NCBI RefSeq assembly: GCF_000772045.1
Contig: NZ_CP009754.1
Span: 4,588,001-4,652,000 of the forward strand
Direction: 5' to 3'
DNA from: Streptomyces sp. CCM_MD2014
GTDB lineage: Bacteria; Actinomycetota; Actinomycetes; Streptomycetales; Streptomycetaceae
Length of the DNA: 64,000 nucleotides
Positions 8,572-17,065 of the stretch are shown one piece after another. The notes under the pieces were generated by a model. That model did no database searches. It was not told the origin of the DNA and saw nothing but the letters and a program-made list of their open reading frames with translations. Positions within the stretch are counted from its first letter, which is position 1. The number at the start of each line of letters is the position of its first letter. The translations under genes and the position numbers were made by a program.

Positions 8572-9135
8572 GTGCGCCCCTTGTACGTACCCGTCCGTCT
8601 GGCTGCCACCGCCCTGGCCGTCGCCGCTGCCGCCGGCTGCATGAGCGTCGGCGACGACGCACCCGGCGGGGGCGGCAGGCCGTCGCACTCCGCCGGGGAG
8701 CGGGGCGGCGAGGTGCCGGACGGCGGCCCCGAGGTCTCCGGCGGGAACGCCGGGTACGGCGCGGCGGCCGCCGACGGGAAGCACGGCAAGGGGAAGAAGG
8801 GCAAGGGCAAGGGCGGGGACGAGGCCGAGCGCGACGGCAAGGGGAAGGACGGCGAGGACGGCACCGGAAAGGGCGCGTCCGCCCCGGCGCCCCCGGCCGC
8901 CCGCCCGACCGGGGACCGGCCGCCGGGCGGCGGGGACCACGACCCCGACCCCACCCGGACGCCCCCGGCGGAGCCCACCCGGCCGGCCGAGCCGGAGCCG
9001 ACGCACCCCGAGGAGCCGCCCGCCTCCCCGACGCCGGAGCCGACGGTGGCCGAGCCGTCCTCGTCGGCGCACGAGCCGCCGGGGACCCAGCTCGAGCAGC
9101 GGGAGCCGGCGCCGGCGGCCGGGACGCCGGCATAG
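8572..9135 (+). CDS. Pro/Gly-rich lipoprotein
   Basis: A 187-residue secreted lipoprotein. Starting from the GTG at 8572 (preceded by GGAGGT), it has a short basic start, a hydrophobic stretch and the lipobox AAAAGC with Cys at about residue 22. The rest is low complexity: Gly/Lys-rich, then Pro/Glu/Thr-rich, probably a disordered cell-wall-spanning segment. No catalytic domain is visible. It lies between the zincin gene and the DEAD-box helicase. Confidence 0.75.
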   Translation: MRPLYVPVRLAATALAVAAAAGCMSVGDDAPGGGGRPSHSAGERGGEVPDGGPEVSGGNAGYGAAAADGKHGKGKKGKGKGGDEAERDGKGKDGEDGTGKGASAPAPPAARPTGDRPPGGGDHDPDPTRTPPAEPTRPAEPEPTHPEEPPASPTPEPTVAEPSSSAHEPPGTQLEQREPAPAAGTPA

Positions 9136-9191
9136 GGCAGCCCGCTGAGCTGGGCGTGTGCTGCCGGGCGGACCGCGGCTGTGCTGCCGGT

Positions 9192-9221
9192 TTGCCTTCG
9201 GGGGTGGGAGGTGCGTATGGT
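9192..9221 (+). promoter_or_regulatory. Candidate promoter of the DEAD-box helicase
   Basis: TTGCCT (9192-9197), an 18-nt spacer and TATGGT (9216-9221) resemble a housekeeping sigma promoter. It would give a leader of about 160 nt before the ATG at 9390, which includes the palindrome GAATCGCGATTC (9325-9336). A long leader would fit cold-responsive control, which is common for such helicases, but this is inference. Confidence 0.5.
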
Positions 9222-9389
9222 GGTAGATCGTTTGATCCCATTTGCCCGGCGCCACCGCAGAGCGCGCCGTGTGGCGCGTACTCTCCCCTTGCCGTGGTGG
9301 ACCGCATCGAGGCGGTCGTATTGCGAATCGCGATTCACGGAGTTGACGGGCGCGTGCCGACGAGAGACTCCGGAAGGTTTCGCATTCGC

Positions 9390-11567
9390 ATGTCCATGAC
9401 CAGTACTGACCACGTCGTCGTGCCCGGAAACGCCGAAGGCGTTCAGGGCGAGCCGGAGGCCGTCGAGGCCGCTGCCGCCTCCGCGGCCACGGAGGCCCCC
9501 GAGGCCCCCGAGGCTCCCGAGCCGACCTTCGCCGACCTCGGTCTGCCCGAGGGCGTCGTGCGCAAGCTCGCGCAGAACGGCGTGACCACCCCCTTCCCGA
9601 TCCAGGCCGCGACCATCCCGGACGCCCTGGCCGGCAAGGACATCCTCGGCCGGGGCCGCACCGGCTCGGGCAAGACCCTCTCCTTCGGTCTGCCGACCCT
9701 GGCCACGCTGGCCGGCGGCCGTACCGAGAAGCACAAGCCCCGCGCCGTCATCCTCACCCCGACCCGCGAGCTGGCCATGCAGGTCGCCGACGCGCTCCAG
9801 CCGTACGGCGACGTCGTGGGCCTCAGGATGAAGGTCGTCTGCGGCGGCACCTCGATGGGCAACCAGATCTACGCCCTGGAGAAGGGCGTCGACATCCTGG
9901 TCGCCACCCCGGGCCGGCTGCGCGACATCATCAACCGCGGCGCCTGCTCCCTGGAGAACGTGGAGATCGCGGTCCTCGACGAGGCCGACCAGATGTCCGA
10001 CCTGGGCTTCCTGCCCGAGGTCACCGAGCTGCTCGACCAGGTCCCGGCCGGCGGCCAGCGGATGCTGTTCTCCGCCACCATGGAGAACGAGATCAAGACC
10101 CTCGTCGACCGGTACCTGAAGAACCCGGTCAGCCACGAGGTCGACGCGGCCCAGGGCGCGGTGACGACCATGTCGCACCACATCCTGGTCGTGAAGCCCA
10201 AGGACAAGGCGCCGGTCACCGCGGCCATCGCGTCCCGCAAGGGCCGCACCATCATCTTCGTCCGCACCCAGCTTGGCGCCGACCGCGTCGCCGAGCAGCT
10301 GCGCGACGCCGGTGCCAAGGCGGACGCGCTGCACGGCGGCATGACCCAGGGCGCGCGCACCCGCACGCTGGCCGACTTCAAGGACGGCTACGTCAACGTC
10401 CTGGTCGCCACCGACGTCGCCGCCCGCGGCATCCACGTCGACGGCATCGACCTGGTGCTGAACGTGGACCCGGCCGGCGACCACAAGGACTACCTGCACC
10501 GCGCCGGCCGTACGGCCCGCGCCGGCCGCACCGGCACCGTCGTCTCCCTCTCCCTGCCGCACCAGCGCCGCCAGATCTTCCGGCTGATGGAGGACGCGGG
10601 CGTCGACGCCACGCGCCACATCATCCAGGGCGGCGCGGCCTTCGACCCGGAGGTCGCCGAGATCACCGGCGCCCGGTCGATGACCGAGGTCCAGGCCGAG
10701 TCGGCGGGCAACGCGGCGCAGCAGGCCGAGCGCGAGGTCACCCAGCTCACCAAGGAGCTGGAGCGGGCCCAGCGCCGCGCCACCGAGCTGCGCGAGGAGG
10801 CGGACCGCCTGGTCGCCAGGGTCGCGCGGGAGCGCGGCGAGGACCCGGAGACGGTCCTGGCCGAGGTGGCCGCCGCCGCGTCCGAGGCCGAGGTCTCGCT
10901 GCCCGAGCAGCCCGGCGCCCGGGACGTGGAGAAGACGGAGCGTACGGAGCGCACGGGCGGCCGCGACCGCTACGCCGACCGTGGCGAGCGCGCTGAGCGT
11001 TCCTACGACCGGGGCGACCGCGGCGGGCGTTCGTTCGACCGCCGTGACCGTGACGACCGGGGCGACCGCGGTGGCCGTTCCTTCGACCGCCGCGACGACC
11101 GGGGCGGCCGTTCGTTCGACCGCCGTGACGACCGCGGTGGCTTCCGCCGTGACGACCGGGGCGACCGCGGTGGCCGTTCCTTCGACCGCCGCGACGACCG
11201 GGGTGGGCGTTCCTTCGACCGCCGTGACGACCGCGGTGGCTTCCGCCGTGACGACCGGGGCGACCGCGGCGGGCGTTCGTTCGACCGCCGTGACCGTGAC
11301 GACCGCGGTGACCGCGGTGGCCGTTCCTTCGAGCGCCGCGACGACCGTGGCGACCGCGGTGGCCGTTCGTTCGACCGCCGTGACGACCGCGGCGGGCACC
11401 GTGGCAGCGACCGTCCGTTCAACCGCGACCGCCAGGGCGACCGCCCCGGCTTCCGTTCCGGCGGCCACGACCGTCCGTACGGCCGCCGCGACGACCACCG
11501 CGGCGACCACCGTGGCTCGTCCTTCGGCCGCCGTGACGACAAGCCGCGCTGGAAGCGCAACGGCTGA
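9390..11567 (+). CDS. DEAD-box RNA helicase with RG-rich tail
   Basis: A 725-residue RhlE/CsdA-type RNA helicase that remodels structured RNA with ATP. Motifs: Q-motif phenylalanine upstream of TPFPIQ, Walker A GRTGSGKT (89-96), PTRELA, DEAD (197-200), FSAT and HRAGRTARAG. After a predicted coiled-coil (about 440-500) comes a 200-residue tail of repeated DRGGRSFDRRDDRGG units, which should bind RNA and may drive condensation. The ATG at 9390 follows GGAAGG; the ATG at 9396 is an alternative. A strong terminator follows. Confidence 0.95.
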   Translation: MSMTSTDHVVVPGNAEGVQGEPEAVEAAAASAATEAPEAPEAPEPTFADLGLPEGVVRKLAQNGVTTPFPIQAATIPDALAGKDILGRGRTGSGKTLSFGLPTLATLAGGRTEKHKPRAVILTPTRELAMQVADALQPYGDVVGLRMKVVCGGTSMGNQIYALEKGVDILVATPGRLRDIINRGACSLENVEIAVLDEADQMSDLGFLPEVTELLDQVPAGGQRMLFSATMENEIKTLVDRYLKNPVSHEVDAAQGAVTTMSHHILVVKPKDKAPVTAAIASRKGRTIIFVRTQLGADRVAEQLRDAGAKADALHGGMTQGARTRTLADFKDGYVNVLVATDVAARGIHVDGIDLVLNVDPAGDHKDYLHRAGRTARAGRTGTVVSLSLPHQRRQIFRLMEDAGVDATRHIIQGGAAFDPEVAEITGARSMTEVQAESAGNAAQQAEREVTQLTKELERAQRRATELREEADRLVARVARERGEDPETVLAEVAAAASEAEVSLPEQPGARDVEKTERTERTGGRDRYADRGERAERSYDRGDRGGRSFDRRDRDDRGDRGGRSFDRRDDRGGRSFDRRDDRGGFRRDDRGDRGGRSFDRRDDRGGRSFDRRDDRGGFRRDDRGDRGGRSFDRRDRDDRGDRGGRSFERRDDRGDRGGRSFDRRDDRGGHRGSDRPFNRDRQGDRPGFRSGGHDRPYGRRDDHRGDHRGSSFGRRDDKPRWKRNG
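10985..11400 (+). repeat. Coding minisatellite of the helicase tail
   Basis: A block of imperfect tandem repeats with a unit close to GACCGCGGTGGCCGTTC inside the helicase gene. It encodes the Arg/Gly/Asp-rich tail. The near-identity of units suggests recent expansion, and the length probably varies between strains. Confidence 0.85.
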
Positions 11568-11583
11568 CGCCTGAACGTCTGAG

Positions 11584-11627
11584 AAGCGCCGTGGCCTCCG
11601 CCCCACCGGGTGGAGGCCACGGCGCTT
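11584..11627 (+). terminator. Terminator of the DEAD-box helicase
   Basis: A perfect 16-bp stem (AAGCGCCGTGGCCTCC and its complement) with a 12-nt loop starts 17 bp after the helicase stop. Confidence 0.9.
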
Positions 11628-11705
11628 CGCGTCGCGTCCCGGTTCCGGCCACCAAGTCCACGGAGTGACGCATGTCACGCTCGGCGCGAGGGAATTGCTG
11701 GGGGC

Positions 11706-13241
11706 ATGACAGATGACGCCAAGGCGAGTGGGCTGTCGGACGAGGAACGGCTGGCCCAGCTCGGCTACACCCAGGTTCTGGCCCGCCGCATGTCGGCGTT
11801 CTCCAACTACGCGGTCTCCTTCACGATCATCTCGGTCCTGTCGGGGTGCCTGACCCTCTACCTCTTCGGCATGAACACGGGCGGCCCCGCCGTCATCACC
11901 TGGGGCTGGGTCGCCGTCGGCCTGATGACGCTCTTCGTCGGCCTGGCGATGGCCGAAATCTGCTCGGCCTACCCGACCTCGGCGGGCCTGTACTTCTGGG
12001 CGCACCGGCTGGCGCCCCCGCGCACGGCGGCCGCCTGGGCGTGGTTCACGGGCTGGTTCAACGTGCTGGGCCAGGTCGCGGTCACCGCCGGCATCGACTT
12101 CGGCGCCGCGTCCTTCCTGGGCGCCTACCTGAACCTGCAGTTCGACTTCGAGGTGACGCCGGGCCGCACGATCCTGCTCTTCGCCGCGATCCTGATCCTG
12201 CACGGCCTGCTCAACACCTTCGGCGTCCGCATCGTCGGCCTGCTGAACAGCGTGAGCGTGTGGTGGCACGTCCTCGGCGTCGCCGTGATCGTCGGCGCGC
12301 TGACCTTCGCGCCCGACCACCACCAGTCGGCGTCCTTCGTCTTCGGCGAGTTCGTGAACAACACGGGCTGGGGCAGCGGGGTGTACGTCGTCCTCATCGG
12401 CCTCCTGATGGCCCAGTACACCTTCACCGGCTACGACGCCTCCGCCCACATGACCGAGGAGACGCGCGACGCGTCCACGGCCGGCCCGAAGGGCATCGTC
12501 CGCTCCATCTGGACCTCCTGGATCGCCGGTTTCGTCCTCCTCCTCGGCTTCACCTTCGCCATCCAGTCCTACGACGGCGCCCTGACGTCCCCGACGGGCG
12601 CGCCGCCCGCACAGATCCTGCTCGACGCCCTGGGCGCGACGGCGGGCAAGCTGCTGCTTCTCGTGGTCATCGGCGCCCAGCTCTTCTGCGGGATGGCGTC
12701 GGTGACGGCCAACAGCCGCATGATCTACGCCTTCTCCCGGGATGGCGCGCTCCCGTACTCCCACGTCTGGCACTCGGTGAACCCGCGCACCCGCACGCCC
12801 GTCGCGGCGGTCTGGCTGGCGGCCCTGGCCGCGCTGGTCCTGGGCCTCCCGTACCTCATCAACGTGACGGCATACGCCGCCGTGACCTCCATCGCGGTCA
12901 TCGGCCTCTACATCGCGTACGTCATCCCGACGCTCCTGCGGGTCCGCAAGGGCGCCGCCTTCGAACGCGGGCCCTGGCACCTGGGCCGCTGGTCGCAGGT
13001 GATCGGCGTGATCGCGGTGACGTGGGTCGGCGTCATCACGGTCCTGTTCATGCTGCCCCAGGTGTCCCCGGTCACCTGGGAGACCTTCAACTACGCGCCG
13101 ATCGCCGTGCTGGTCGTCCTGGGCTTCGCCGCCACCTGGTGGCTGACCTCGGCCCGGCACTGGTTCCTCAACCCCGACCACGAACGCACCCGCGCCCGCG
13201 CCGCCGCCCACGCGAACGCCCCCGAGCCGGTGGACCCGTAG
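11706..13241 (+). CDS. APC-family amino-acid permease
   Basis: A 511-residue integral membrane transporter of the amino acid-polyamine-organocation superfamily, closest in feel to GABA/choline-type permeases of actinobacteria. About twelve hydrophobic helices are visible, with the family signatures GMNTGGPAVITWGW near helix 2, AEICSAYPTSAGLYFW in helix 3 and TGYDASAHMTEET near the middle. The N- and C-termini are cytoplasmic and charged. It likely imports an amino acid or amine by proton symport; the substrate is not predictable. The ATG at 11706 follows GGGGG. A terminator follows at 13265. Confidence 0.92.
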   Translation: MTDDAKASGLSDEERLAQLGYTQVLARRMSAFSNYAVSFTIISVLSGCLTLYLFGMNTGGPAVITWGWVAVGLMTLFVGLAMAEICSAYPTSAGLYFWAHRLAPPRTAAAWAWFTGWFNVLGQVAVTAGIDFGAASFLGAYLNLQFDFEVTPGRTILLFAAILILHGLLNTFGVRIVGLLNSVSVWWHVLGVAVIVGALTFAPDHHQSASFVFGEFVNNTGWGSGVYVVLIGLLMAQYTFTGYDASAHMTEETRDASTAGPKGIVRSIWTSWIAGFVLLLGFTFAIQSYDGALTSPTGAPPAQILLDALGATAGKLLLLVVIGAQLFCGMASVTANSRMIYAFSRDGALPYSHVWHSVNPRTRTPVAAVWLAALAALVLGLPYLINVTAYAAVTSIAVIGLYIAYVIPTLLRVRKGAAFERGPWHLGRWSQVIGVIAVTWVGVITVLFMLPQVSPVTWETFNYAPIAVLVVLGFAATWWLTSARHWFLNPDHERTRARAAAHANAPEPVDP

Positions 13242-13264
13242 CCCCGGCTCCCCGGCCCTCCGAC

Positions 13265-13303
13265 GCGGCCGGGACCCCGATACCCGATCGGCGTCCCGGC
13301 CGC
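13265..13303 (+). terminator. Terminator of the permease gene
   Basis: An 11-bp perfect stem (GCGGCCGGGAC / GTCCCGGCCGC) 23 bp after the permease stop. A TATGCT box (13311-13316) just after it may be the -10 of the tRNA-Lys promoter. Confidence 0.85.
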
Positions 13304-13357
13304 GGCGGGCTATGCTCGGTGTGGCAACATCACGCAGCACCGCACGACACCCCGCCC

Positions 13358-13430
13358 GGGCCCTTAGCTCAATTGGCAGAGCAGTGGACTTTTAATCCAT
13401 TGGTTGTGGGTTCGAGTCCCACAGGGCCTA
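13358..13430 (+). tRNA. tRNA-Lys (TTT)
   Basis: A 73-nt cloverleaf: acceptor GGGCCCT/AGGGCCT with a terminal G-U pair, anticodon stem GTGGA/TCCAT with loop CTTTTAA (anticodon TTT), T-loop TTCGAGT, discriminator A. It is intact and marks the last host gene before phage DNA, so its 3' half is the natural candidate for the left attachment site. Confidence 0.96.
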
Positions 13431-13435
13431 CCGCT

Positions 13436-13470
13436 CGACCCCTGGTCAGAGGCTTATTGGCCGGGGGTCG
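13436..13470 (+). terminator. Hairpin after tRNA-Lys
   Basis: CGACCCC (13436-13442) pairs with GGGGTCG (13464-13470), with further pairing inside the loop. It starts 6 bp after tRNA-Lys and probably ends the tRNA transcript. Its right side may already be element DNA. Confidence 0.7.
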
Positions 13471-13680
13471 CCGCCATTTCAAGATCACTAGCTCCACCGT
13501 TGCTCCACCGAAGGGCTCACGCTGCCCGGGCTGGAAGGCTGTCACGGCTTGGGCAGAGCAAAGGGCCCCGGCGATGCCGAAGGGCCCTCTTGCTGTTCGA
13601 TGGTCAACGCCCGGCGGCGGGCGGTGAGTCGGTATGTCCGGTTCCTTCACGGTCGGCCCCTGGGGCGCGTTGATGCGCTG
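13471..13680. other. Non-coding left border of the element
   Basis: No gene is seen. The stretch holds a terminator-like hairpin (AGGGCCC/GGGCCCT, 13562-13588) that may end the leftward membrane-protein gene at 13681. No second copy of the tRNA-Lys 3' end is visible here. Confidence 0.5.
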
Positions 13681-14526
13681 TCAGGACCCGGTGAGGAGAC
13701 AGAGGTCCACGAGCGGCGGAAGGTCCACGCAGAGGCCGGAGTCGTCGTCCTGGTCGGTCGGCGCCTCAGGGCTCTCCGGCGTCGGAGGCAGCGTGGTCGG
13801 CTTCGGGTCGCGCGGAGGCTGGCTGGATTCGGGCCCCGGCTGGGTTCCCGGCGGGCTGGCGGAGGGGGCGCCCCCACGGGGCTGCTCCTCGTCGGGCTCG
13901 GCCTCGGCCGCGGTGGTGCTGGCGGCGGGCTCCGGCGTCTTTTCGTCCTCGGCGTCGCCGCGGGTGGACTCGACCAGGGTGAGGTTCGGTGCTCCAACCC
14001 ACAACTCCTCCTCGTTGCCGGGGTCGTCAGGGTCCGTGTCGCCGGTGCTCATGACCGGGTCGGGCTGGAGGAGCGCCCCGGCTTCTGGCTGGTCAGTCGT
14101 GGCGGTGGACGGCGCGGGGCCGTCGGAGTCGGCGGAGCCTCCGGGGGCCAGGACGAGGGCGGCGGCGGTGCTCACGGAGGCGACAGTGGCGACTGTGGCG
14201 GCAGTGATGGCCGGGCGGGTGCGGATGAAGTTCCGGATGCTGTCCCGGCACGTGGTGTAGACGACGGCGACACCGCCGCCGAGGTAGAGCGTCAGGTGGC
14301 GGCGCCTGCGGACGGGCTCGGCGGCCGGTTCCTCATCCCCCGGGGCCCGGGCGCTGACTCCCCCGGTGAGTGCGGCGATCTGCTGCGCGGCAACCTGTGC
14401 TTTCAGATCGGTGATCAGGGCCCGGTTGGTTTTCCACCCGCGGTAGAGCAGGACGATTGCCAGGGACGCGGCTCCGAGCAGTACGGCCATAAAGACCAGG
14501 ACTGCGGCCAGCGCGAGGTCGGTCAC
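13681..14526 (-). CDS. Membrane protein with long acidic Pro-rich tail
   Basis: A 281-residue protein from a GTG start at 14526. It has a membrane helix at about 5-27, a cytoplasmic segment with RRRRH, a second hydrophobic stretch at about 129-149 (ITAATVATVASVSTAAALV) and an acidic, Pro/Ser/Thr-rich outer tail ending in a CVDLPPLVDLC segment whose two Cys may form a disulfide. I do not recognise a family. It lies between tRNA-Lys and the repressor-like gene, as lysogenic-conversion genes often do, so expression from the prophage is plausible. Confidence 0.7.
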   Translation of the reverse strand: MTDLALAAVLVFMAVLLGAASLAIVLLYRGWKTNRALITDLKAQVAAQQIAALTGGVSARAPGDEEPAAEPVRRRRHLTLYLGGGVAVVYTTCRDSIRNFIRTRPAITAATVATVASVSTAAALVLAPGGSADSDGPAPSTATTDQPEAGALLQPDPVMSTGDTDPDDPGNEEELWVGAPNLTLVESTRGDAEDEKTPEPAASTTAAEAEPDEEQPRGGAPSASPPGTQPGPESSQPPRDPKPTTLPPTPESPEAPTDQDDDSGLCVDLPPLVDLCLLTGS

Positions 14527-14626
14527 GGGGTCCCCCTAGACGTGGAGTGACGTACCGTGCATCCTCGGTTGCCGAGGGCGACCTTCTACAGTTTTGTACA
14601 ACTTTGTGACCTTACCGTGACATGCG

Positions 14627-15085
14627 TCACCCGGCCTGACGCTGATGACCCCCAGAAGGTTGTACGACCGAGGGATTTTCCCTGGCCAGGCGTCGGACGA
14701 CCTCCGCCTGCTCCTCCGGTGAGAGGGACGCAAGGATCGCGTACACGGCGTCCGCAGGCGGGGAGAACGCGTTTGCTGCGGCGGCGGGCTGTGGTAGTGG
14801 GGTGATCTCCTCCAGGGCGTCCGCCGCGTCCTGTCGGCCTACGCGGGCCAGCTCGTCCGCAGTGACGCCGACGACCTGTGCCATTCGCGCCAGGGTCTCG
14901 GCCGGCGCATGTACGGGGATGGATTCCCCGCTGACCGACTGGTAGCCGCTGGTGATCTGTCGCCAGCGGGCGTCACTCAGGTGTGCCCTCTTCGCTGCCT
15001 CGCGGGCGGACAGCCGGGATCGCCGGCGGGCCGCATCGATGAGGGCGGCCTCGCGCGGGGGCTCCGGTCGCGTGCCTTTGCTCAT
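14627..15085 (-). CDS. XRE-type phage repressor candidate
   Basis: A 152-residue protein with an N-terminal helix-turn-helix (about 12-60: LIDAARRRSRLSAREAAKRAHLSDARWRQ in pieces), a segment like VGVTADELARVGR seen in many Streptomyces XRE regulators, and a helical C-terminus (SPEEQAEVVRRLA) that may dimerise. It is transcribed away from the HTH gene at 15233, and repeated CTACGCGCTA sites lie between them, one over its own putative -10 (TAGTCT on the minus strand). That layout fits the lysogeny repressor. Confidence 0.78.
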   Translation of the reverse strand: MSKGTRPEPPREAALIDAARRRSRLSAREAAKRAHLSDARWRQITSGYQSVSGESIPVHAPAETLARMAQVVGVTADELARVGRQDAADALEEITPLPQPAAAANAFSPPADAVYAILASLSPEEQAEVVRRLARENPSVVQPSGGHQRQAG

Positions 15086-15102
15086 GACGGCAGCTTCGCA
15101 GA

Positions 15103-15223
15103 CTACGCGCTAGTTGGCCACTACTGCCGGACGCGTTCAGGGCGCAGGGGCGCGTAAACGCGTAACTTCGCGCCAGTACGCCACTAGCGCGTAGTAGTTG
15201 CTCTACGCGCTACTACGCGCTAG
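15103..15223. promoter_or_regulatory. Immunity-switch operators between divergent HTH genes
   Basis: Four copies of CTACGCGCTA occur: 15103-15112, an inverted copy 15185-15194, 15203-15212 and 15213-15222; most extend to CTACGCGCTAG. The last two fill the 17-nt spacer of a promoter with TTGCTC (15198-15203) and TAGTTT (15221-15226) that reads into the gene at 15233. The first overlaps the putative -10 of the leftward repressor gene. The same word recurs at 63751-63760. This is a classic layout for a bistable phage switch. Confidence 0.8.
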
Positions 15224-15232
15224 TTTTCAATC

Positions 15233-15538
15233 ATGAACGACCCGCGCAAGCCGAAGCGGCGGCGTCGTCCTCGCGGTTCTCCGCTGGACCACGCGCCGGA
15301 AGGCATCACGTACGCCCGTGAGAAGGCTGGCCTGACGAAGCGGGCCCTGGCTGACGCGCTCCACATCAGCGAGCAGCTGATGTGCGACATCGAGGCCGGC
15401 CGACGCAACGCGGCGCCGGAGCTCCTGGAGCGGATGGCGGAGCGGCTGGGCTGTCCGCTGGTGGTCCTCCAGGCGAAGTCAGCCGAGGAGGCGCGGTCCG
15501 GTCAACGGCCGGAAAGCGCGGCGCCGTCGGGGCCTTGA
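15233..15538 (+). CDS. Cro-like XRE regulator
   Basis: A 101-residue protein with a basic N-terminus (PKRRRRPRG) and an XRE helix-turn-helix at about 25-80 (AREKAGLTKRALADALHIS and MCDIEAGRRNAAPELL). It probably opposes the divergent repressor by competing for the CTACGCGCTA sites. The ATG lies 6 nt after the TAGTTT -10 box, so the mRNA should be leaderless. First gene of the rightward early region. Confidence 0.8.
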   Translation: MNDPRKPKRRRRPRGSPLDHAPEGITYAREKAGLTKRALADALHISEQLMCDIEAGRRNAAPELLERMAERLGCPLVVLQAKSAEEARSGQRPESAAPSGP

Positions 15539-15681
15539 GCGGGTGCCGCCGGGGTGGAGATTGCCCTCTCCGTTCCCCGGCCTGGCACCGCCCCCGCGCT
15601 GCGGATCTCGGGACGTCCGGACCTGGCCCGGTCCTGGACTCCCTTCACACCTGACACCTCACCCGTGAACGAGAGGTATCG

Positions 15682-16044
15682 ATGGCAGCCAACTCTAGCG
15701 ACCAGGCGGACGTGATCGCGCCCGCTGTCGCCCTCACCGAGTTGTTCACCACCCACCCGGCCCTCACCCCCGAGGCCTCCGGACTGGCGTGGACCCTGAC
15801 CCCCGCCGGTGTCCTGCACGCCGAGGCCCGCGACGCCACGGACGGCGGACTGGCCCTCCTGCTGTGCGCGGACGTCCTGGGCGGCACGCCCGTGATCTCC
15901 GGCAACGGCCGCGAGTCCGTGGGGGAGGTCGTGGCCGTCTGGCGCGGCGTGCCCGTGGAGGTCTGGGAGAGCTGGACCACCCCGGAGCCCCGTCTCCCCC
16001 TCGGCGCCGTGGCCGTCCTCCCCGCCGGGGGAGGTGCCCGGTGA
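15682..16044 (+). CDS. Hypothetical phage protein
   Basis: A 120-residue acidic protein with no recognised domain. The middle (ALLLCADVLGGTPVISG) suggests a small alpha/beta fold. The ATG at 15682 follows GAGAGG. It begins a tightly packed rightward operon; its stop overlaps the next GTG by 4 nt. Confidence 0.65.
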   Translation: MAANSSDQADVIAPAVALTELFTTHPALTPEASGLAWTLTPAGVLHAEARDATDGGLALLLCADVLGGTPVISGNGRESVGEVVAVWRGVPVEVWESWTTPEPRLPLGAVAVLPAGGGAR

Positions 16045-16256
16045 ACCCGTGGCTTGACCTCGTCTTCCGGGTCGCCATGGTCGTGGCCTTCCTCGGCCTG
16101 GTGCTCTCCGTGTGCCTCGGCCGGCGGATGACCTCCCGACCGGAGCACATCCCGGCGGAGTGCGCCACGTGCTCCTCCTTCCGGCACCCCTCACGGTGGG
16201 CGGCCCGCCGGGCCCTGTCCGTCATCCCCCGGCAGACGCGTGGGGGTGAGCGATGA
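16041..16256 (+). CDS. Single-pass membrane protein with CxxC
   Basis: A 71-residue protein from GTG 16041: one N-terminal membrane helix (about 5-27) and a cytosolic AECATC motif followed by basic residues. Function unknown. It overlaps both neighbours by 4 nt, so it is translationally coupled. Confidence 0.6.
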   Translation: MNPWLDLVFRVAMVVAFLGLVLSVCLGRRMTSRPEHIPAECATCSSFRHPSRWAARRALSVIPRQTRGGER

Positions 16257-17065
16257 GGACCGCTGTCGGATCCCGTCACCGCACCCGCGTGAACCACGCC
16301 GTTGTGGTGGAGGCCGCTCGCGCCGTCCCCGGTACGTGGGTCCAGGCCGCCGCGTACGCCTCCCTGGCGAGCGCGGAGAGCGCGGCCCGCCGGGTCCCGC
16401 TCGCCGAGCGCATCCCGGCGTACGAGCCCGCCGGATCGTTCGAGGCGTATGCGGCCTCCACCGGCTCCGGCCCGTTCCTGTGGGTGCGGTCCACCGAGGG
16501 CGGCCCGTACCCGGCGCTCCCGGCGCGGATGAGCGTCCGTATCCCGGCCATGACCGGGGCCGCCCCGGGGGAGGTCGGCGTCCTCACGGTCTCCGTCCGC
16601 CCGTTCTGCCAGGTCTGCGGCGGCCCGCGTGGCTGGGACGTTGTAGGCCCCGTGGAGATGCATGTCCGCAACGTGCTGGTGACGGTGGACCGTTGGTCTA
16701 ACCCGTGCGGTCATGACGACGTGTACGCGGACGTCCTGGAGGAGTCCCGCCGTACGCCGGCCGCCGTGGACCCGGCCATCTCGCGCGGTCGCGGCCACCG
16801 CCCCGGGGACCCCGCCCGCGCCGGTGTCTTCCGTCCGGCCGTGGAGCTGGTCCTCCAGGCCGCCGCCGAGCACCGCGCCATGCACGCGAAGCAGGCCGCC
16901 GCGCTCCTCCGCATCAACGGCCACGTCGAGGCCGCCGGCCTGGTGGAGGTCAAGATCCGCGCCGAGCGCGGCCACCTGTCCGCGAAGGCCGCCGCCCACT
17001 TCCTCACCGTGGAGGGCGCCGCGCGTCGCTCCACCAGCACCACCCGCCAGGAGAGCAACGCATGA
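16253..17065 (+). CDS. Hypothetical protein with CxxC, before the recombination genes
   Basis: A 270-residue protein. Residues about 118-155 hold FCQVCGGPRGWD and a later NPCGHDD, spaced like a zinc-binding treble clef. The last 80 residues are an Ala-rich helical region with several His and Lys. No known family is apparent. It overlaps the YqaJ gene by 4 nt, so a role with the recombination module is possible. Confidence 0.6.
   Translation: MRTAVGSRHRTRVNHAVVVEAARAVPGTWVQAAAYASLASAESAARRVPLAERIPAYEPAGSFEAYAASTGSGPFLWVRSTEGGPYPALPARMSVRIPAMTGAAPGEVGVLTVSVRPFCQVCGGPRGWDVVGPVEMHVRNVLVTVDRWSNPCGHDDVYADVLEESRRTPAAVDPAISRGRGHRPGDPARAGVFRPAVELVLQAAAEHRAMHAKQAAALLRINGHVEAAGLVEVKIRAERGHLSAKAAAHFLTVEGAARRSTSTTRQESNA

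Noticed and set aside
10985..11400. Repeat block as a CRISPR array
   Set aside because: Units are irregular, in frame and encode the RG-rich helicase tail; there are no spacers.
7968..13340. Leftward open frame of about 1790 codons
   Set aside because: It lies opposite well-recognised rightward genes (zincin, lipoprotein, DEAD-box helicase, permease) and has low-complexity content. It is a codon-bias artefact.
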